Source: Rubrobacter sp. (GTDB lineage Bacteria > Actinomycetota > Rubrobacteria > Rubrobacterales > Rubrobacteraceae). Taken from it: a stretch of DNA of 13,197 nucleotides. The DNA lies in the NCBI GenBank assembly GCA_013695335.1, contig JACDAR010000315.1, positions 1 to 13,197 on the forward strand, read 5' to 3'. Of the stretch, positions 1 through 6,598 are shown in pieces. Position 1 is the first letter of the stretch, and each line of letters opens with the position of its first letter. The notes under the pieces were generated by a model. That model worked only from the letters and a program-made list of their open reading frames with translations, did no database searches and was not told the DNA's origin. A program made the translations under genes and the position numbers.

Positions 1-226
1 AGCCGAAAGGGCCGGAGACGTAGATTTCGTCGAATACGTTTTCGGAGCCCATCGAACTCCAGCCTTCGCGCAGGAAGGCTGGTCCGACGTAGTAGATCAC
101 CCCAGCGATGGATGGTATGTCAGAGAGGATAGCCCCTGCCGCCCCGGCTATCGCTGCGGACTGACCAACTTTGACGCCGTGCTTGCTGAGCGCCCAGGTA
201 AAGAAAGCGTGAGAGTAGGTTTCTAT
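1..226 (-). CDS. Partial small membrane protein, possibly of the YdjM/DUF457 metal-dependent-hydrolase type; apparent ATA start
   Basis: An open minus-strand frame of 75 codons runs off the window edge, so only the N-terminal part is present. It begins (I/M)ETYSHAFFTWALSKHGV and continues into a hydrophobic stretch (about residues 19-52) containing LSDIPSIAG. A Ser-His near the N-terminus followed by a helix and an Asp-Ile-Pro turn recalls membrane-bound YdjM/DUF457 proteins, but this is a weak resemblance from memory. The natural start is at 224-226, just downstream of GGAGGG and overlapping the rhodanese stop by 4 bases as ATAG. That is the layout of the ATGA junction between the two permeases of this operon, except that the codon is ATA rather than ATG. 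The nearest upstream in-frame alternative I found is a CTG deep inside the rhodanese gene. The gene may be untranslated, weakly translated from ATA, or started elsewhere. Confidence 0.4.
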   Translation of the reverse strand, partial: METYSHAFFTWALSKHGVKVGQSAAIAGAAGAILSDIPSIAGVIYYVGPAFLREGWSSMGSENVFDEIYVSGPFG

Positions 227-540
227 GCGCCCTCCGTCGGGAGACCGGCTTCGATCCAGTCCTGCTTGCCGCCCTCGTACTCGGTGGCGTTCTCGTAACC
301 CATGGCCGTCAGCTCACGGACGACCCGCGTCGAGAAGTGTCAGTTGAAGTTGGAGCAATAGGCGACTACTGTCGTGTCTTTGTTCGGGGCGAGCCTTTCG
401 ACCTGCTCCGAATCCTCATAACGTACAGCCCCAGGCAGATGGCCCCGCTGGTAAGAACCCTCCGAAAGCACTTCGAGCAGAACGAACTCGTCGCCCCGAT
501 CTATCTTCTCTTTAAGCTGTTCGCGGGTAATGGTATTCAA
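223..540 (-). CDS. Single-domain rhodanese with in-frame TGA (possible selenocysteine or nonsense lesion)
   Basis: This is a rhodanese-like sulfurtransferase of 105 codons, a normal length for one domain, interrupted by TGA at codon 67 (340-342). The TTG start at 538-540 sits 7 bases after a good AAAGGAG (548-554). Family landmarks are the EVLSEGSY-x-x-GHLPGA segment (residues 23-38), the catalytic-loop Cys62 in AYCSNFN, and the C-terminal GYENATEYEGGKQDWIEAGL segment (81-100). The frame continues cleanly after the TGA to TAG at 223-225, and the downstream half reads as a perfect rhodanese C-terminus. In relatives I recall, the loop reads YC-x4-C, so the TGA sits at the conserved second Cys. 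The choices are Sec insertion, a single-base nonsense mutation (TGC or TGT to TGA), or a sequencing error. If translation stops at the TGA, the 66-residue product lacks the last third of the domain. It lies 16 bases after the F420-type gene in the same operon. Confidence 0.7.
313..334 (-). other. Possible bacterial SECIS-like hairpin after the rhodanese TGA
   Basis: On the transcript, 5 bases after the in-frame UGA, CUC and ACG pair with CGU and GAG, with a bulged G and a bulged C, closing through one more G-C pair on a six-base loop GGUCGU (320-325). Bacterial SECIS elements lie inside the coding region just after the UGA and have a G at the start of the apical loop; the E. coli fdhF loop contains GGUCU. 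Here the loop begins 14 bases after the UGA, slightly closer than the spacing I remember as usual. A competing 4-bp stem (GACG with CGUC) is also possible. This is suggestive only, because short hairpins are common in GC-rich sequence. Confidence 0.25.
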
Positions 541-556
541 TATAGAACTCCTTTCG

Positions 557-1018
557 CTACGATATCGGCTTCAACAATATCACTGGTATCCCACGGTCTG
601 TACGCTTCTGGTAGTCCGCATACGGCGGGTACATCTCGACTAGCCCTTCCCAGAGACGCCGCTTCTCCCTGCCTTCCAGCTCTCCGGCGTGGACGCGGAT
701 CCTGCTTCCGTCAACCTCGACGGCGGCCAGGGGATCGGCCCCGAGGTTCAGCCACCAAGAAGGGTGTCCGGCGCTCCCGCCGTTGGAGGCGGCGACGGCG
801 TAACCATCACCGTCCCGCAGGTAGAAGAGCGGGGTCGAGATCCGGTTCCCAGACTTGCGTCCCGTGGTTAGCAGTATCAGGACCGGACTGTTCGACATCC
901 GTCCGCCGATCCTGCCTCCGGACATCCGGTACACGACCGTATGAAGCTTCGTGGCCCACTTCTGGGCGGTGGAGATGGCGCGATTGTACGGACGGCCTCT
1001 CGACCCGGCTACCGGCAA
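557..1018 (-). CDS. Deazaflavin (F420)-dependent nitroreductase-family protein (DUF385 / Ddn-like)
   Basis: This 153-residue protein matches the small split-barrel family that binds F420H2 and reduces quinones, nitro compounds or other acceptors. Visible signatures are the N-terminal helix leading into GGRIGGR (34-40), the strand-turn LLTTGRKSG (49-57), the STPLFYLRDGDGYAVAASNGG region (61-81), the HPSWWLNL motif (85-92) and the C-terminal PPYADYQKRT (131-140). The length is typical. The TTG at 1016-1018 is the only usable N-terminal start, because an in-frame stop lies two codons upstream. Its ribosome binding site is weak (GAAGG, about 14 bases away), so coupling to the permease gene that ends 3 bases earlier is likely. 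F420 use fits an actinobacterium. Family assignment is firm; the substrate cannot be read from the sequence. Confidence 0.88.
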   Translation of the reverse strand: MPVAGSRGRPYNRAISTAQKWATKLHTVVYRMSGGRIGGRMSNSPVLILLTTGRKSGNRISTPLFYLRDGDGYAVAASNGGSAGHPSWWLNLGADPLAAVEVDGSRIRVHAGELEGREKRRLWEGLVEMYPPYADYQKRTDRGIPVILLKPIS

Positions 1019-1021
1019 GGT

Positions 1022-1822
1022 CTAGCTACCAGCCTTCTCAGCACGTCGCAGCGCATACAGGGACCACCCGGCGAATACGACGACGAGGGCGACGCCGATG
1101 CCGAAGGCTGGCAGGACGTTCTCCGGCTGCCCGGCCAGGAAGCCGCGGGCCGCGTCGAGGATCGTGGTGAACGGGTTGATGGAGGCTACCGTCTCCAGCC
1201 AGCCGTTCAGAAGGTTCAGTGGCACGAAGACCGGGGCGAGGAAGAGGACGAGGAAGATGGGCGTCCTTATGACCGGGCCAGCCTGCTGGGTGCGCATTAG
1301 CATGGCGACGCCTGCCCCGAAGAGGGTGGCGGCGACGTTGGCGAGTAGGACCAGCCCGATCAGGCCGAACAGGTCGTAGCCGCCGCTTATGCGCATCCCG
1401 ATCACCAGGGCTAGCACCGTCACGAGCGTGGCGGTCATGACGGCCCTGGCGATGGAGGCGATCACATACCCGAGCACGATGCCACGCCGGTTCGACGCCG
1501 CGAGCATCAGGCGCCTGGCGAAGCCGTTCTCGAAGTCTCCCGCGATGGAGAAGCCGGTGAACGCCCCGCCCATCGAGACCGCTTGCAGAAGCGCCCACAC
1601 AAATTGAAATGCTGTATACCCAGCCGCGTAATCGAAGCCGGGTATCGACCCGACGCGTGTCAGCCCACCAGCAAACGCGACGAAGAAGAACAGCGGGAAC
1701 AATGCGGGCGCGAGGAACGCCGGGTTGCGGAAATACTTGTACGTCTGCCTTCCCGCCACCGCCCAGGCTACCGCGAAGAATCCTCCCGTGCTTCCACCTT
1801 GAACGTGCGTCCGGGCTGTCAT
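1022..1822 (-). CDS. ABC-2 type transporter permease (second subunit, DrrB-like)
   Basis: This 266-residue integral membrane protein with about six hydrophobic segments is one of two permeases working with the ATPase encoded upstream. After a cytoplasmic N-terminus containing an RQTYKYFRNP stretch come a first membrane span (PLFFFVAFAGG), the short loop IPGFDYAAGY, and the ABC-2 coupling-helix region GDFENGFARRLMLAASNRR. The typical SINPFTTILDAARGFLAG segment follows before the last span. I place the start at the ATG at 1820-1822, not at an in-frame codon 69 bases upstream, because this ATG overlaps the previous permease's TGA as ATGA and the upstream extension is only an Arg-rich shadow of that gene. 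The two permeases share layout (both have an IPGF loop), suggesting a heterodimeric exporter. The substrate is unknown. Confidence 0.9.
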   Translation of the reverse strand: MTARTHVQGGSTGGFFAVAWAVAGRQTYKYFRNPAFLAPALFPLFFFVAFAGGLTRVGSIPGFDYAAGYTAFQFVWALLQAVSMGGAFTGFSIAGDFENGFARRLMLAASNRRGIVLGYVIASIARAVMTATLVTVLALVIGMRISGGYDLFGLIGLVLLANVAATLFGAGVAMLMRTQQAGPVIRTPIFLVLFLAPVFVPLNLLNGWLETVASINPFTTILDAARGFLAGQPENVLPAFGIGVALVVVFAGWSLYALRRAEKAGS

Positions 1823-2592
1823 CTCGCCATCCTCGTCCGCAGGGAAGTTCCGGCGGCGGCGAGGGCGATCACGACTATCGCCAGGGCGCACCCGAAGCCG
1901 AGGGCTAGCGCCTGGGGGTCCCAGCCGGTTATTACCAGGCTGCGAATGCCTTCGACCAGGTAGCTTATGGGGTTCACGGTGGCGATGAAGCGGAACCAGT
2001 CGGCTTCGATCAAGTTCCGAGGAAGGTTGATCGAAGACATAAAAATCGCCACGAAGAACAGTGGAAACGCGCTCTCCACAGCCTCGACCGAACCTGTCCT
2101 CAGCGCGAGCGTCGCCCCGATCGCCCCGAAGCCAAGCGCTGTGAGGATCGTGAGCCCGACGAGAACCAACATCCCAGGGAAGCCGGAATGCACGTCCACC
2201 CCGAAGAGCACCCCGACGAAGAGGAACACCACGCCCTGCAAAAGTCCAAGGGCTATGACGCCAAAGAGCATCCCGATCAGCAGCGACACGGGCCGCATCG
2301 GGGTCAGGGAGAGGCGGTCGAAGAAGCCGCTCTCTATATCGCGGGCGAGATCACTCCCCGCAGTAACCGCGCCGAACAACGCAGCCTGTACCAGCGGAAA
2401 GGCAAAAGCGAAATCCACGTATGAGTCTCCCGGAAATCCGGGGATGCGCGAGGCCGCGCTCAGGCCGTTTGCGTTGATGGCGAAGAACATCATAGGAAAC
2501 AGCAGCGCGGAGACCATCACCGCAGGCTGCCGCGCCGTGCGAAGTACGGAACGCGCCGCCAGGGCGGCAACCTGCGTGGTAAACACACCCAT
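1819..2592 (-). CDS. ABC-2 type transporter permease (first subunit, DrrB-like)
   Basis: This 257-residue membrane protein has six predicted spans (roughly 25-42, 64-80, 103-129, 139-163, 173-190 and 227-248). The ABC-2 family signature follows the second span: SDLARDIESGFFDRLSLTPMRP (80-101), the amphipathic coupling region that contacts the ATPase. A conserved VNPISYLVEGIRSLV segment (206-220) precedes the last span. The ATG at 2590-2592 overlaps the ATPase stop by one base (TAATG), and the gene ends in the ATGA junction with the second permease. All three exporter genes are therefore translationally coupled, which fits a complex needing fixed stoichiometry. DrrB-type permeases export drugs, lipids or polyketides; nothing here identifies the cargo. 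Confidence 0.9.
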   Translation of the reverse strand: MGVFTTQVAALAARSVLRTARQPAVMVSALLFPMMFFAINANGLSAASRIPGFPGDSYVDFAFAFPLVQAALFGAVTAGSDLARDIESGFFDRLSLTPMRPVSLLIGMLFGVIALGLLQGVVFLFVGVLFGVDVHSGFPGMLVLVGLTILTALGFGAIGATLALRTGSVEAVESAFPLFFVAIFMSSINLPRNLIEADWFRFIATVNPISYLVEGIRSLVITGWDPQALALGFGCALAIVVIALAAAGTSLRTRMAR

Positions 2593-3578
2593 TATGCCTG
2601 CACCTCTTCAGCCTCGGATTCGCCCCCACCCGCGCCTTCCAGGGATCGGCCAGTCTTCTCCAGGAACACGTCGTCGAGGGTAGGCTCGTCGAGCCGGAGG
2701 TTGGAGACCTTCAGGTTCTCGGCGTCCAGGGCGCGCACCACGTCAGCGAGGCCGCCCGCCCCGTCGCCCATGCGCACGGAGACAGTCTCTGGCTGGGATG
2801 GAATCTCCTGCCCGAAACGCGAGAGAACCTTCGCGACCGCGTCGCGCTCATTGCGGTTTGCGGGCGTCGCCTCGACGCTGGGACGGCCGATCTCAGCTTT
2901 CAGGGCTTCGGGGGTGTCCTCGGCCACTATTTTGCCCCGGTCGATGATCCCGACGCGATCCGCGAGCACGTCGGCCTCTTCCAGATACTGCGTCGTGAGA
3001 AAGACCGTCACCCCATCGTCGCGGGCGAGGCGGCTGACCTCGGCCCAGAGCGCGCTGCGGCTCTGTGGATCGAGGCCCGTCGTCGGCTCGTCCAGGAACA
3101 GGATGCGCGGCCTGTGGACCAGGGCGAGCGCTAGATCCAGACGCCGCTTCATGCCGCCGGAATAGCCGCGCACCCTCCGATCAGCCGCCTCGGAGAGCCC
3201 GACGCGCTCGAGCAACTCATCTCCCCGCTTCTTGCGTTCGGCCCGGGGAAGCCCGTGCAGCGCGGCCTGGAGCTTCAGGTGGTCGCGGCCTGTGAGGAAA
3301 TTGTCGAGCGCCGCTTCTTGCAATGAAGCCCCGATCATGGCGCGCACCTGCGGTCCTTCCTTCACGATGTCGTAGCCAGCGACGCGCGCCGTCCCGCCGG
3401 ATGGCGGCAACAGCGTGGTGAGCATCAGGACCATGGTGGACTTGCCAGCCCCGTTCGGCCCAAGGAAGCCGTACACCTCGCCGGGCTCCACGCGCAGGTC
3501 AACGCCGTCCACCGCCGTGACGCCGCCCCTGAACTTCCTGACGAGACCCTCGGCCTCGATGCCATCCGTCCGGCCCAT
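2592..3578 (-). CDS. Daunorubicin-resistance-type (DrrA-like) ABC transporter ATP-binding protein
   Basis: This 328-residue nucleotide-binding subunit powers the exporter formed with the two permeases. Motifs are Walker A GPNGAGKST (40-48), Q-loop Gln87, ABC signature YSGGMKRR (139-146), Walker B ILFLDEP (159-165), D-loop TGLD (167-170), and TTQYLEEAD (195-203), where Gln197 stands in the usual H-switch position. That substitution is a known trait of the DrrA branch and not a defect. The C-terminal 100 residues form the DrrA-type extension (EPTLDDVFLEKTGR) that helps membrane assembly. The ATG start at 3576-3578 has only a weak ribosome binding site but overlaps the stop of a possible six-codon leader as TGATG. 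It is the first main gene of the minus-strand operon. Confidence 0.94.
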   Translation of the reverse strand: MGRTDGIEAEGLVRKFRGGVTAVDGVDLRVEPGEVYGFLGPNGAGKSTMVLMLTTLLPPSGGTARVAGYDIVKEGPQVRAMIGASLQEAALDNFLTGRDHLKLQAALHGLPRAERKKRGDELLERVGLSEAADRRVRGYSGGMKRRLDLALALVHRPRILFLDEPTTGLDPQSRSALWAEVSRLARDDGVTVFLTTQYLEEADVLADRVGIIDRGKIVAEDTPEALKAEIGRPSVEATPANRNERDAVAKVLSRFGQEIPSQPETVSVRMGDGAGGLADVVRALDAENLKVSNLRLDEPTLDDVFLEKTGRSLEGAGGGESEAEEVQA

Positions 3579-3598
3579 CAGCCCGCTTCGATTCTCAT
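3578..3598 (-). CDS. Possible six-residue leader peptide in front of the ABC ATPase
   Basis: An ATG at 3596-3598 is preceded by AAGGTGG at a workable distance and opens a mini-frame reading Met-Arg-Ile-Glu-Ala-Gly. Its TGA stop overlaps the ATPase ATG (TGATG). The ribosome binding site of the mini-frame is better than that of the ATPase, so the leader could deliver ribosomes to the ATPase start by termination-reinitiation. It may equally be chance. No antibiotic-arrest-type motif is visible in so short a peptide. Confidence 0.25.
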   Translation of the reverse strand: MRIEAG

Positions 3599-3696
3599 AT
3601 CGAAAACCACCTTCGCAAAATAACTTATCAAACCACCTGATTCTACGACGCGATTTGTAGGTTGGCGTTCTTCTCGTTTACCGACAGGGATCATTT

Positions 3697-3725
3697 CTTA
3701 TAGTCCCGTTTCCCAGGCAGGACAA
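3697..3725 (-). promoter_or_regulatory. Sigma-70-type promoter for the exporter operon
   Basis: On the minus strand a -35 box TTGTCC (3720-3725) and a -10 box TATAAG (3697-3702) are separated by exactly 17 bases. They match the TTGACA and TATAAT consensus at four and five positions. Transcription would begin near 3690, leaving a leader of about 110 bases before the ATPase start. This is the best minus-strand promoter visible between the divergent genes. Confidence 0.55.
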
Positions 3726-3730
3726 CTGAA

Positions 3731-3770
3731 CGCCAGGATGCACGAGACGTGAGTGGGCGGGATCCTGGCG
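3731..3770. repeat. 9-bp perfect inverted repeat in the divergent control region
   Basis: CGCCAGGAT (3731-3739) and ATCCTGGCG (3762-3770) are perfect reverse complements separated by 22 bases. The left arm lies 5 bases from the -35 box of the exporter promoter. The spacing suits a regulator bound as two half-sites two helical turns apart, or an extruded hairpin. It is not followed by a T-run, so it does not look like a terminator. Confidence 0.5.
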
Positions 3771-3772
3771 CG

Positions 3773-3788
3773 AAAATTAGTACATTTT
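3773..3788. promoter_or_regulatory. AT-rich AAAAT-N6-ATTTT dyad, possible operator
   Basis: AAAAT (3773-3777) and ATTTT (3784-3788) form a 5-bp dyad around TAGTAC, in a markedly AT-rich island between GC-rich flanks and right beside the 9-bp inverted repeat. TetR- or MarR-type repressors of efflux genes often use such dyads. That link is inference, and no regulator gene lies in the window. Confidence 0.3.
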
Positions 3789-3909
3789 GGGGATACGCCT
3801 TTCGCCGACGCCACGTAGGATGCGGACCATGAGCATGGGCGCCGCTCCAGTGGAACCGAGGACACCAAACCTGAACTGTGGGGAAAGCGTGGGGGAAGCG
3901 TGGATGGCC

Positions 3910-3938
3910 TTGCCCAGTCGAATGCTTCAAACTACAAG
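3910..3938 (+). promoter_or_regulatory. Candidate promoter for the FAD oxidase gene
   Basis: TTGCCC (3910-3915) and TACAAG (3933-3938) are spaced by 17 bases, each matching the sigma-70 consensus at four of six positions. Initiation near 3945 would give a leader of about 24 bases to the GTG at 3969. It would exclude the longer upstream start at 3900. Confidence 0.35.
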
Positions 3939-3968
3939 TGTCGGAAGATAACGAGAAGGGAGACCGAA

Positions 3969-5372
3969 GTGGAAACGACCATCGGAGTAGCGGCGATCGG
4001 AGAGATCCGGGCCAACCTGAAAGGCGATGCTTTCGTGCCAGGGGACGACGGCTACGAGGAGGCGCGTGCCGCCTGGAACCTCAACGCCCATCAGAACCCC
4101 GCCCTCGTTGTCATGGCAGAAGGCGCCTCCGACGTGCTAGAAGCCGTGCGACTGGCCCGCGACGAGGGCCTCGGCGTCGGGGTGATAGCAACCGGCCACG
4201 GCGTCGCCGCGCCAGCCGACGGCGGAGTCCTCATCAACACCTCGCGCATGAAGGGCGTACACGTTGACCCGGAGACCCAGACGGCCCGCGTCGAGGCCGG
4301 CGCGAAGTGGGCAGACCTCGTCCCCGAAGCTGCTGCACACGGGCTGGCTGGCCTGCAGGGTTCGACCTCCCAGGTCGGAGTCGTGGGCTACACGATGGGC
4401 GGGGGCTTCGGATGGCTGGGTCGCAAGTACGGCTTCGCCGCTGACTCCGTCAAGGAAGCAGACGTGGTGACCGCTGACGGCGAGCTGGTGAAGGTCAGTG
4501 CGCATGAGAATCCGGATCTCTTCTGGGGATTGAAGGGCGGCGGCGGTAACTTCGGGATCGTCACCTCTCTGGAGTTTGCGCTCTATCCCATAACCCACGT
4601 CTATGGCGGCAACCTCTTCTATCCGGCGGAGAAGGCTGAGGAGGTTCTGGACCTCTACGCCCGCTGGTCCGGGGATTTGCCGGACGAGGTAACATCGGCG
4701 GCCACGTTCCTGAATATCCCACCGATGCCGGACATCCCCGAGCCTCTGCGCGGGAAATCCGTTATTACCATGCGGTTCTGCTACACGGGCGATGATCTCG
4801 AAGCGAAGGGTGCGGAACTGCTTGCGCCGTGGCGCGAACTCGGGGATCCCATCATGGACACCTTCGGGGTAATGCCTTGCACGATGATGGATATGATCAG
4901 CATGGACCCCGTCGATCCACTCGGAGCCTACGGCCACTCCGAGATGCTTCACGACCTCTCAGCCGAGACCCGCGAGACGCTTGTGAAGCTGGCTGTCGCG
5001 GACTCGCCCCTGATCGTGCTTGAGATGCGCCAGCTCGGCGGCGCACTCTCGCGCCCGCCAGGCGACCTGAACCCGATGGGCCGCAGCGACGCCCGCTACA
5101 TCCTGAACGGGATCGGGGCCACCTTCAGCCCGGAGATGGCCCAGGGAGTACAGGCTTTCCTCGCCTACGTGGCCGAGTCCGTCAAGCCCCACGCGAGCGG
5201 CGCCCAGTACGTGAACTTCATGGACCTCGACGGCGCGACCCCCGAGCGCGTGAAGGCTTCGTATACCTCCGAGGACTGGGACCGCCTGGTTGACCTCAAG
5301 GATCGCCGCGACCCCGAGAACATCTTCCGCTTCAATCGCAACATCCCACCAGCGGCGGTCGCCGCCGGATAG
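3969..5372 (+). CDS. FAD-linked oxidase, berberine-bridge-enzyme (BBE)-like
   Basis: This 467-residue flavoprotein belongs to the PCMH-type FAD-binding family with a C-terminal BBE domain. The N-terminal half binds FAD. The His in ATGHG (residue 77 from the chosen start) aligns with the histidine that carries FAD covalently. The conserved SRMKGVHVDP, GVVGYTMGGGFGWLGRKYG and GGGGNFGIVT blocks follow in order. The stretch where bicovalent members carry the second, cysteinyl attachment reads GLQGSTSQVG without Cys, so only single covalent attachment is expected. The C-terminus DWDRLVDLKDRRDPENIF-RFNRNI is the BBE motif. I chose GTG at 3969 because GAAGGGAG lies just upstream at ideal spacing; the GTG at 3900 adds 23 non-homologous residues. 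Such enzymes oxidise alcohols, sugars or alkaloid-like substrates. It stands alone, ends in a terminator and lacks a signal peptide. Confidence 0.9.
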   Translation: METTIGVAAIGEIRANLKGDAFVPGDDGYEEARAAWNLNAHQNPALVVMAEGASDVLEAVRLARDEGLGVGVIATGHGVAAPADGGVLINTSRMKGVHVDPETQTARVEAGAKWADLVPEAAAHGLAGLQGSTSQVGVVGYTMGGGFGWLGRKYGFAADSVKEADVVTADGELVKVSAHENPDLFWGLKGGGGNFGIVTSLEFALYPITHVYGGNLFYPAEKAEEVLDLYARWSGDLPDEVTSAATFLNIPPMPDIPEPLRGKSVITMRFCYTGDDLEAKGAELLAPWRELGDPIMDTFGVMPCTMMDMISMDPVDPLGAYGHSEMLHDLSAETRETLVKLAVADSPLIVLEMRQLGGALSRPPGDLNPMGRSDARYILNGIGATFSPEMAQGVQAFLAYVAESVKPHASGAQYVNFMDLDGATPERVKASYTSEDWDRLVDLKDRRDPENIFRFNRNIPPAAVAAG

Positions 5373-5395
5373 CGGCCACCACACGTCAGGCTCTC

Positions 5396-5429
5396 CGGCC
5401 GCCCGCCAACCCAGCGGGCGGCCGTTTCG
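5396..5429 (+). terminator. Rho-independent terminator after the FAD oxidase
   Basis: A perfect 11-bp GC stem (CGGCCGCCCGC pairing with GCGGGCGGCCG) closes a seven-base loop CAACCCA and is followed by a short T-rich stretch (TTTCGTT). It begins 23 bases after the oxidase stop codon and separates that gene from the sugar cluster. The T-run is broken, as is common in GC-rich genomes. Confidence 0.8.
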
Positions 5430-5521
5430 TTCTCGTCCGCATGGCTTTTCGCGCCGCACGGATGTAATCTGTCGCTGCGGTGGGCGCATGGCAAACGCGA
5501 TGAGGACGGGAGGCGGGAGGC

Positions 5522-6550
5522 ATGGACGCGGCGAAGGAACCCCTGGACCTCCTTGCCATCGGCGAGACGCTGGTTGACTTTATCTCCGTCGAGCAGACGG
5601 ACTGGCTGAGGAACGCCACAACCTTCCGGCGCTACCTCGGCGGCTCTCCGGCCAACATCGCTGTCAACGTCGCCAAACTGGGTGGACGTTCGGCTGTCAT
5701 CTCCAAGACCGGCATCGGGGCTTTCGCCCAGTTCGTGAAGAGCGAGTTGCAGCGCCACGGCGTCTCCATCGAGTATCTCGTCATGGACCATCGCAACCGC
5801 ACCACCGTGGCCTTCGTGTCATCGACGAGCGGGAAGCCTGACTTCGAGATTGCACGTTCAGGCGACTTCCTGCTCAGGCCGGAGGAGATCTCCGAAGAAG
5901 CCATCGCGCGCGCCAGGGTTGTCCACGCATCCACCTTCGCCCTCTCGCGCGAGCCGTGCCGCTCGGCGGTGAGGAAAGCATTCGAGTTGGCTGGCGGGAT
6001 GGGCAAGATCGTCTCCCTCGATCCCAACTACAGCGCCCGCATCTGGCCTCACCACAAAGAAGCGCGGCAAGTGCTCCGCGAGGTGTACCGCCACGTCAAC
6101 ATAACCAAGCCCTCGGCCGACGACGCAAGACGTATCTTCGGCCCGGAATACACCACGGAGCAGTACATCGAGCTGTTCCACGAGATGGGGCCGGAGACCG
6201 TCGTCTTCACTATGGGCCGCGAGGGCATTCTAGTCTCAGAGCACGGCCGCATCACCTCCCACGTCCCGGCCCGTCCCATCGAATCCGAGGACGCCACAGG
6301 CGCTGGCGACGCCTTCTGGGCTGGCTTTCTCGTGGCACTACTCGATGGCGAACCGCCGGAGCGCTGCGCCTTCGTCGCCCGCGAGGTGGCCGAGCTGAAG
6401 GTAAAACGCAGGGGTCCGCTCCCACTGGAGATGGACCGCACGGAACTCTATGCGAACGCGGCAGAGGCGGAACGTAAAGAGCGCGTACAGGCTGCGGAAA
6501 GCACGGAGGGCGCGGAAGACGAGAGAGTAGATACTTCCCGAACCGGATAG
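5522..6550 (+). CDS. PfkB-family carbohydrate kinase, fructokinase-like
   Basis: This 342-residue ribokinase-fold sugar kinase most resembles fructokinases, which phosphorylate fructose to fructose-6-phosphate. Visible features are the substrate-binding start AIGETLVDF (12-20), the first PfkB signature GGSPANIAVNVAKLGG (40-55), the SLDPNY segment (165-170), NITKPS (193-198), and the second signature DATGAGDAFWAGF (257-269). That signature carries an intact GAGD anion hole and catalytic base Asp263. A charged tail of about 30 residues (313-342) extends beyond the fold. The ATG start has GGGAGG eight bases upstream. It is the first gene of the plus-strand sugar cluster, 48 bases before a GT4 gene. 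The kinase half of the protein at 8867-11314 is a clear paralogue. Adenosine or another sugar as substrate cannot be excluded. Confidence 0.88.
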   Translation: MDAAKEPLDLLAIGETLVDFISVEQTDWLRNATTFRRYLGGSPANIAVNVAKLGGRSAVISKTGIGAFAQFVKSELQRHGVSIEYLVMDHRNRTTVAFVSSTSGKPDFEIARSGDFLLRPEEISEEAIARARVVHASTFALSREPCRSAVRKAFELAGGMGKIVSLDPNYSARIWPHHKEARQVLREVYRHVNITKPSADDARRIFGPEYTTEQYIELFHEMGPETVVFTMGREGILVSEHGRITSHVPARPIESEDATGAGDAFWAGFLVALLDGEPPERCAFVAREVAELKVKRRGPLPLEMDRTELYANAAEAERKERVQAAESTEGAEDERVDTSRTG

Positions 6551-6598
6551 ATATGCCGGGACGATTCCGCGAAACCGGGAACAGGAGAGAATGGCGCG

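Larger units (their letters stand above)
3599..3968. other. Divergent intergenic control region
   Basis: About 370 bases separate the exporter operon from the FAD oxidase gene. I see the minus-strand promoter, the two dyad elements listed separately and a plausible plus-strand promoter near 3910-3938. The small open frames here (for example 3691-3930 minus) have no credible ribosome binding site or protein-like composition. No RNA gene is evident. Confidence 0.6.

Noticed and set aside
195..203. TTA-containing short matches to the -10 consensus near the window start
   Set aside because: They lie within coding sequence of the minus-strand operon and have no matching -35 box.
337..1170. A 277-codon plus-strand frame across the rhodanese, F420-type and permease genes
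   Set aside because: It crosses three well-supported minus-strand genes, and its second half is Arg-rich low-complexity sequence typical of shadow frames.
1823..1891. N-terminal extension of the second permease from 1891
   Set aside because: The 23 extra residues are Arg-rich and lie within the first permease gene. The ATGA overlap at 1819-1822 gives a normal permease start.
3691..3930. A 79-codon minus-strand frame in the divergent intergenic region
   Set aside because: Its composition is unlike a folded protein, it overlaps the promoter elements, and no ribosome binding site is evident.
3900..3968. Upstream GTG start for the FAD oxidase, adding 23 residues
   Set aside because: The extension is not protein-like for the family. 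A far better ribosome binding site precedes the GTG at 3969, and the candidate promoter lies inside the extension.
4137..4952. A 271-codon minus-strand frame inside the FAD oxidase gene
   Set aside because: It is antisense to a clear BBE-like protein and shows no domain or ribosome binding site.
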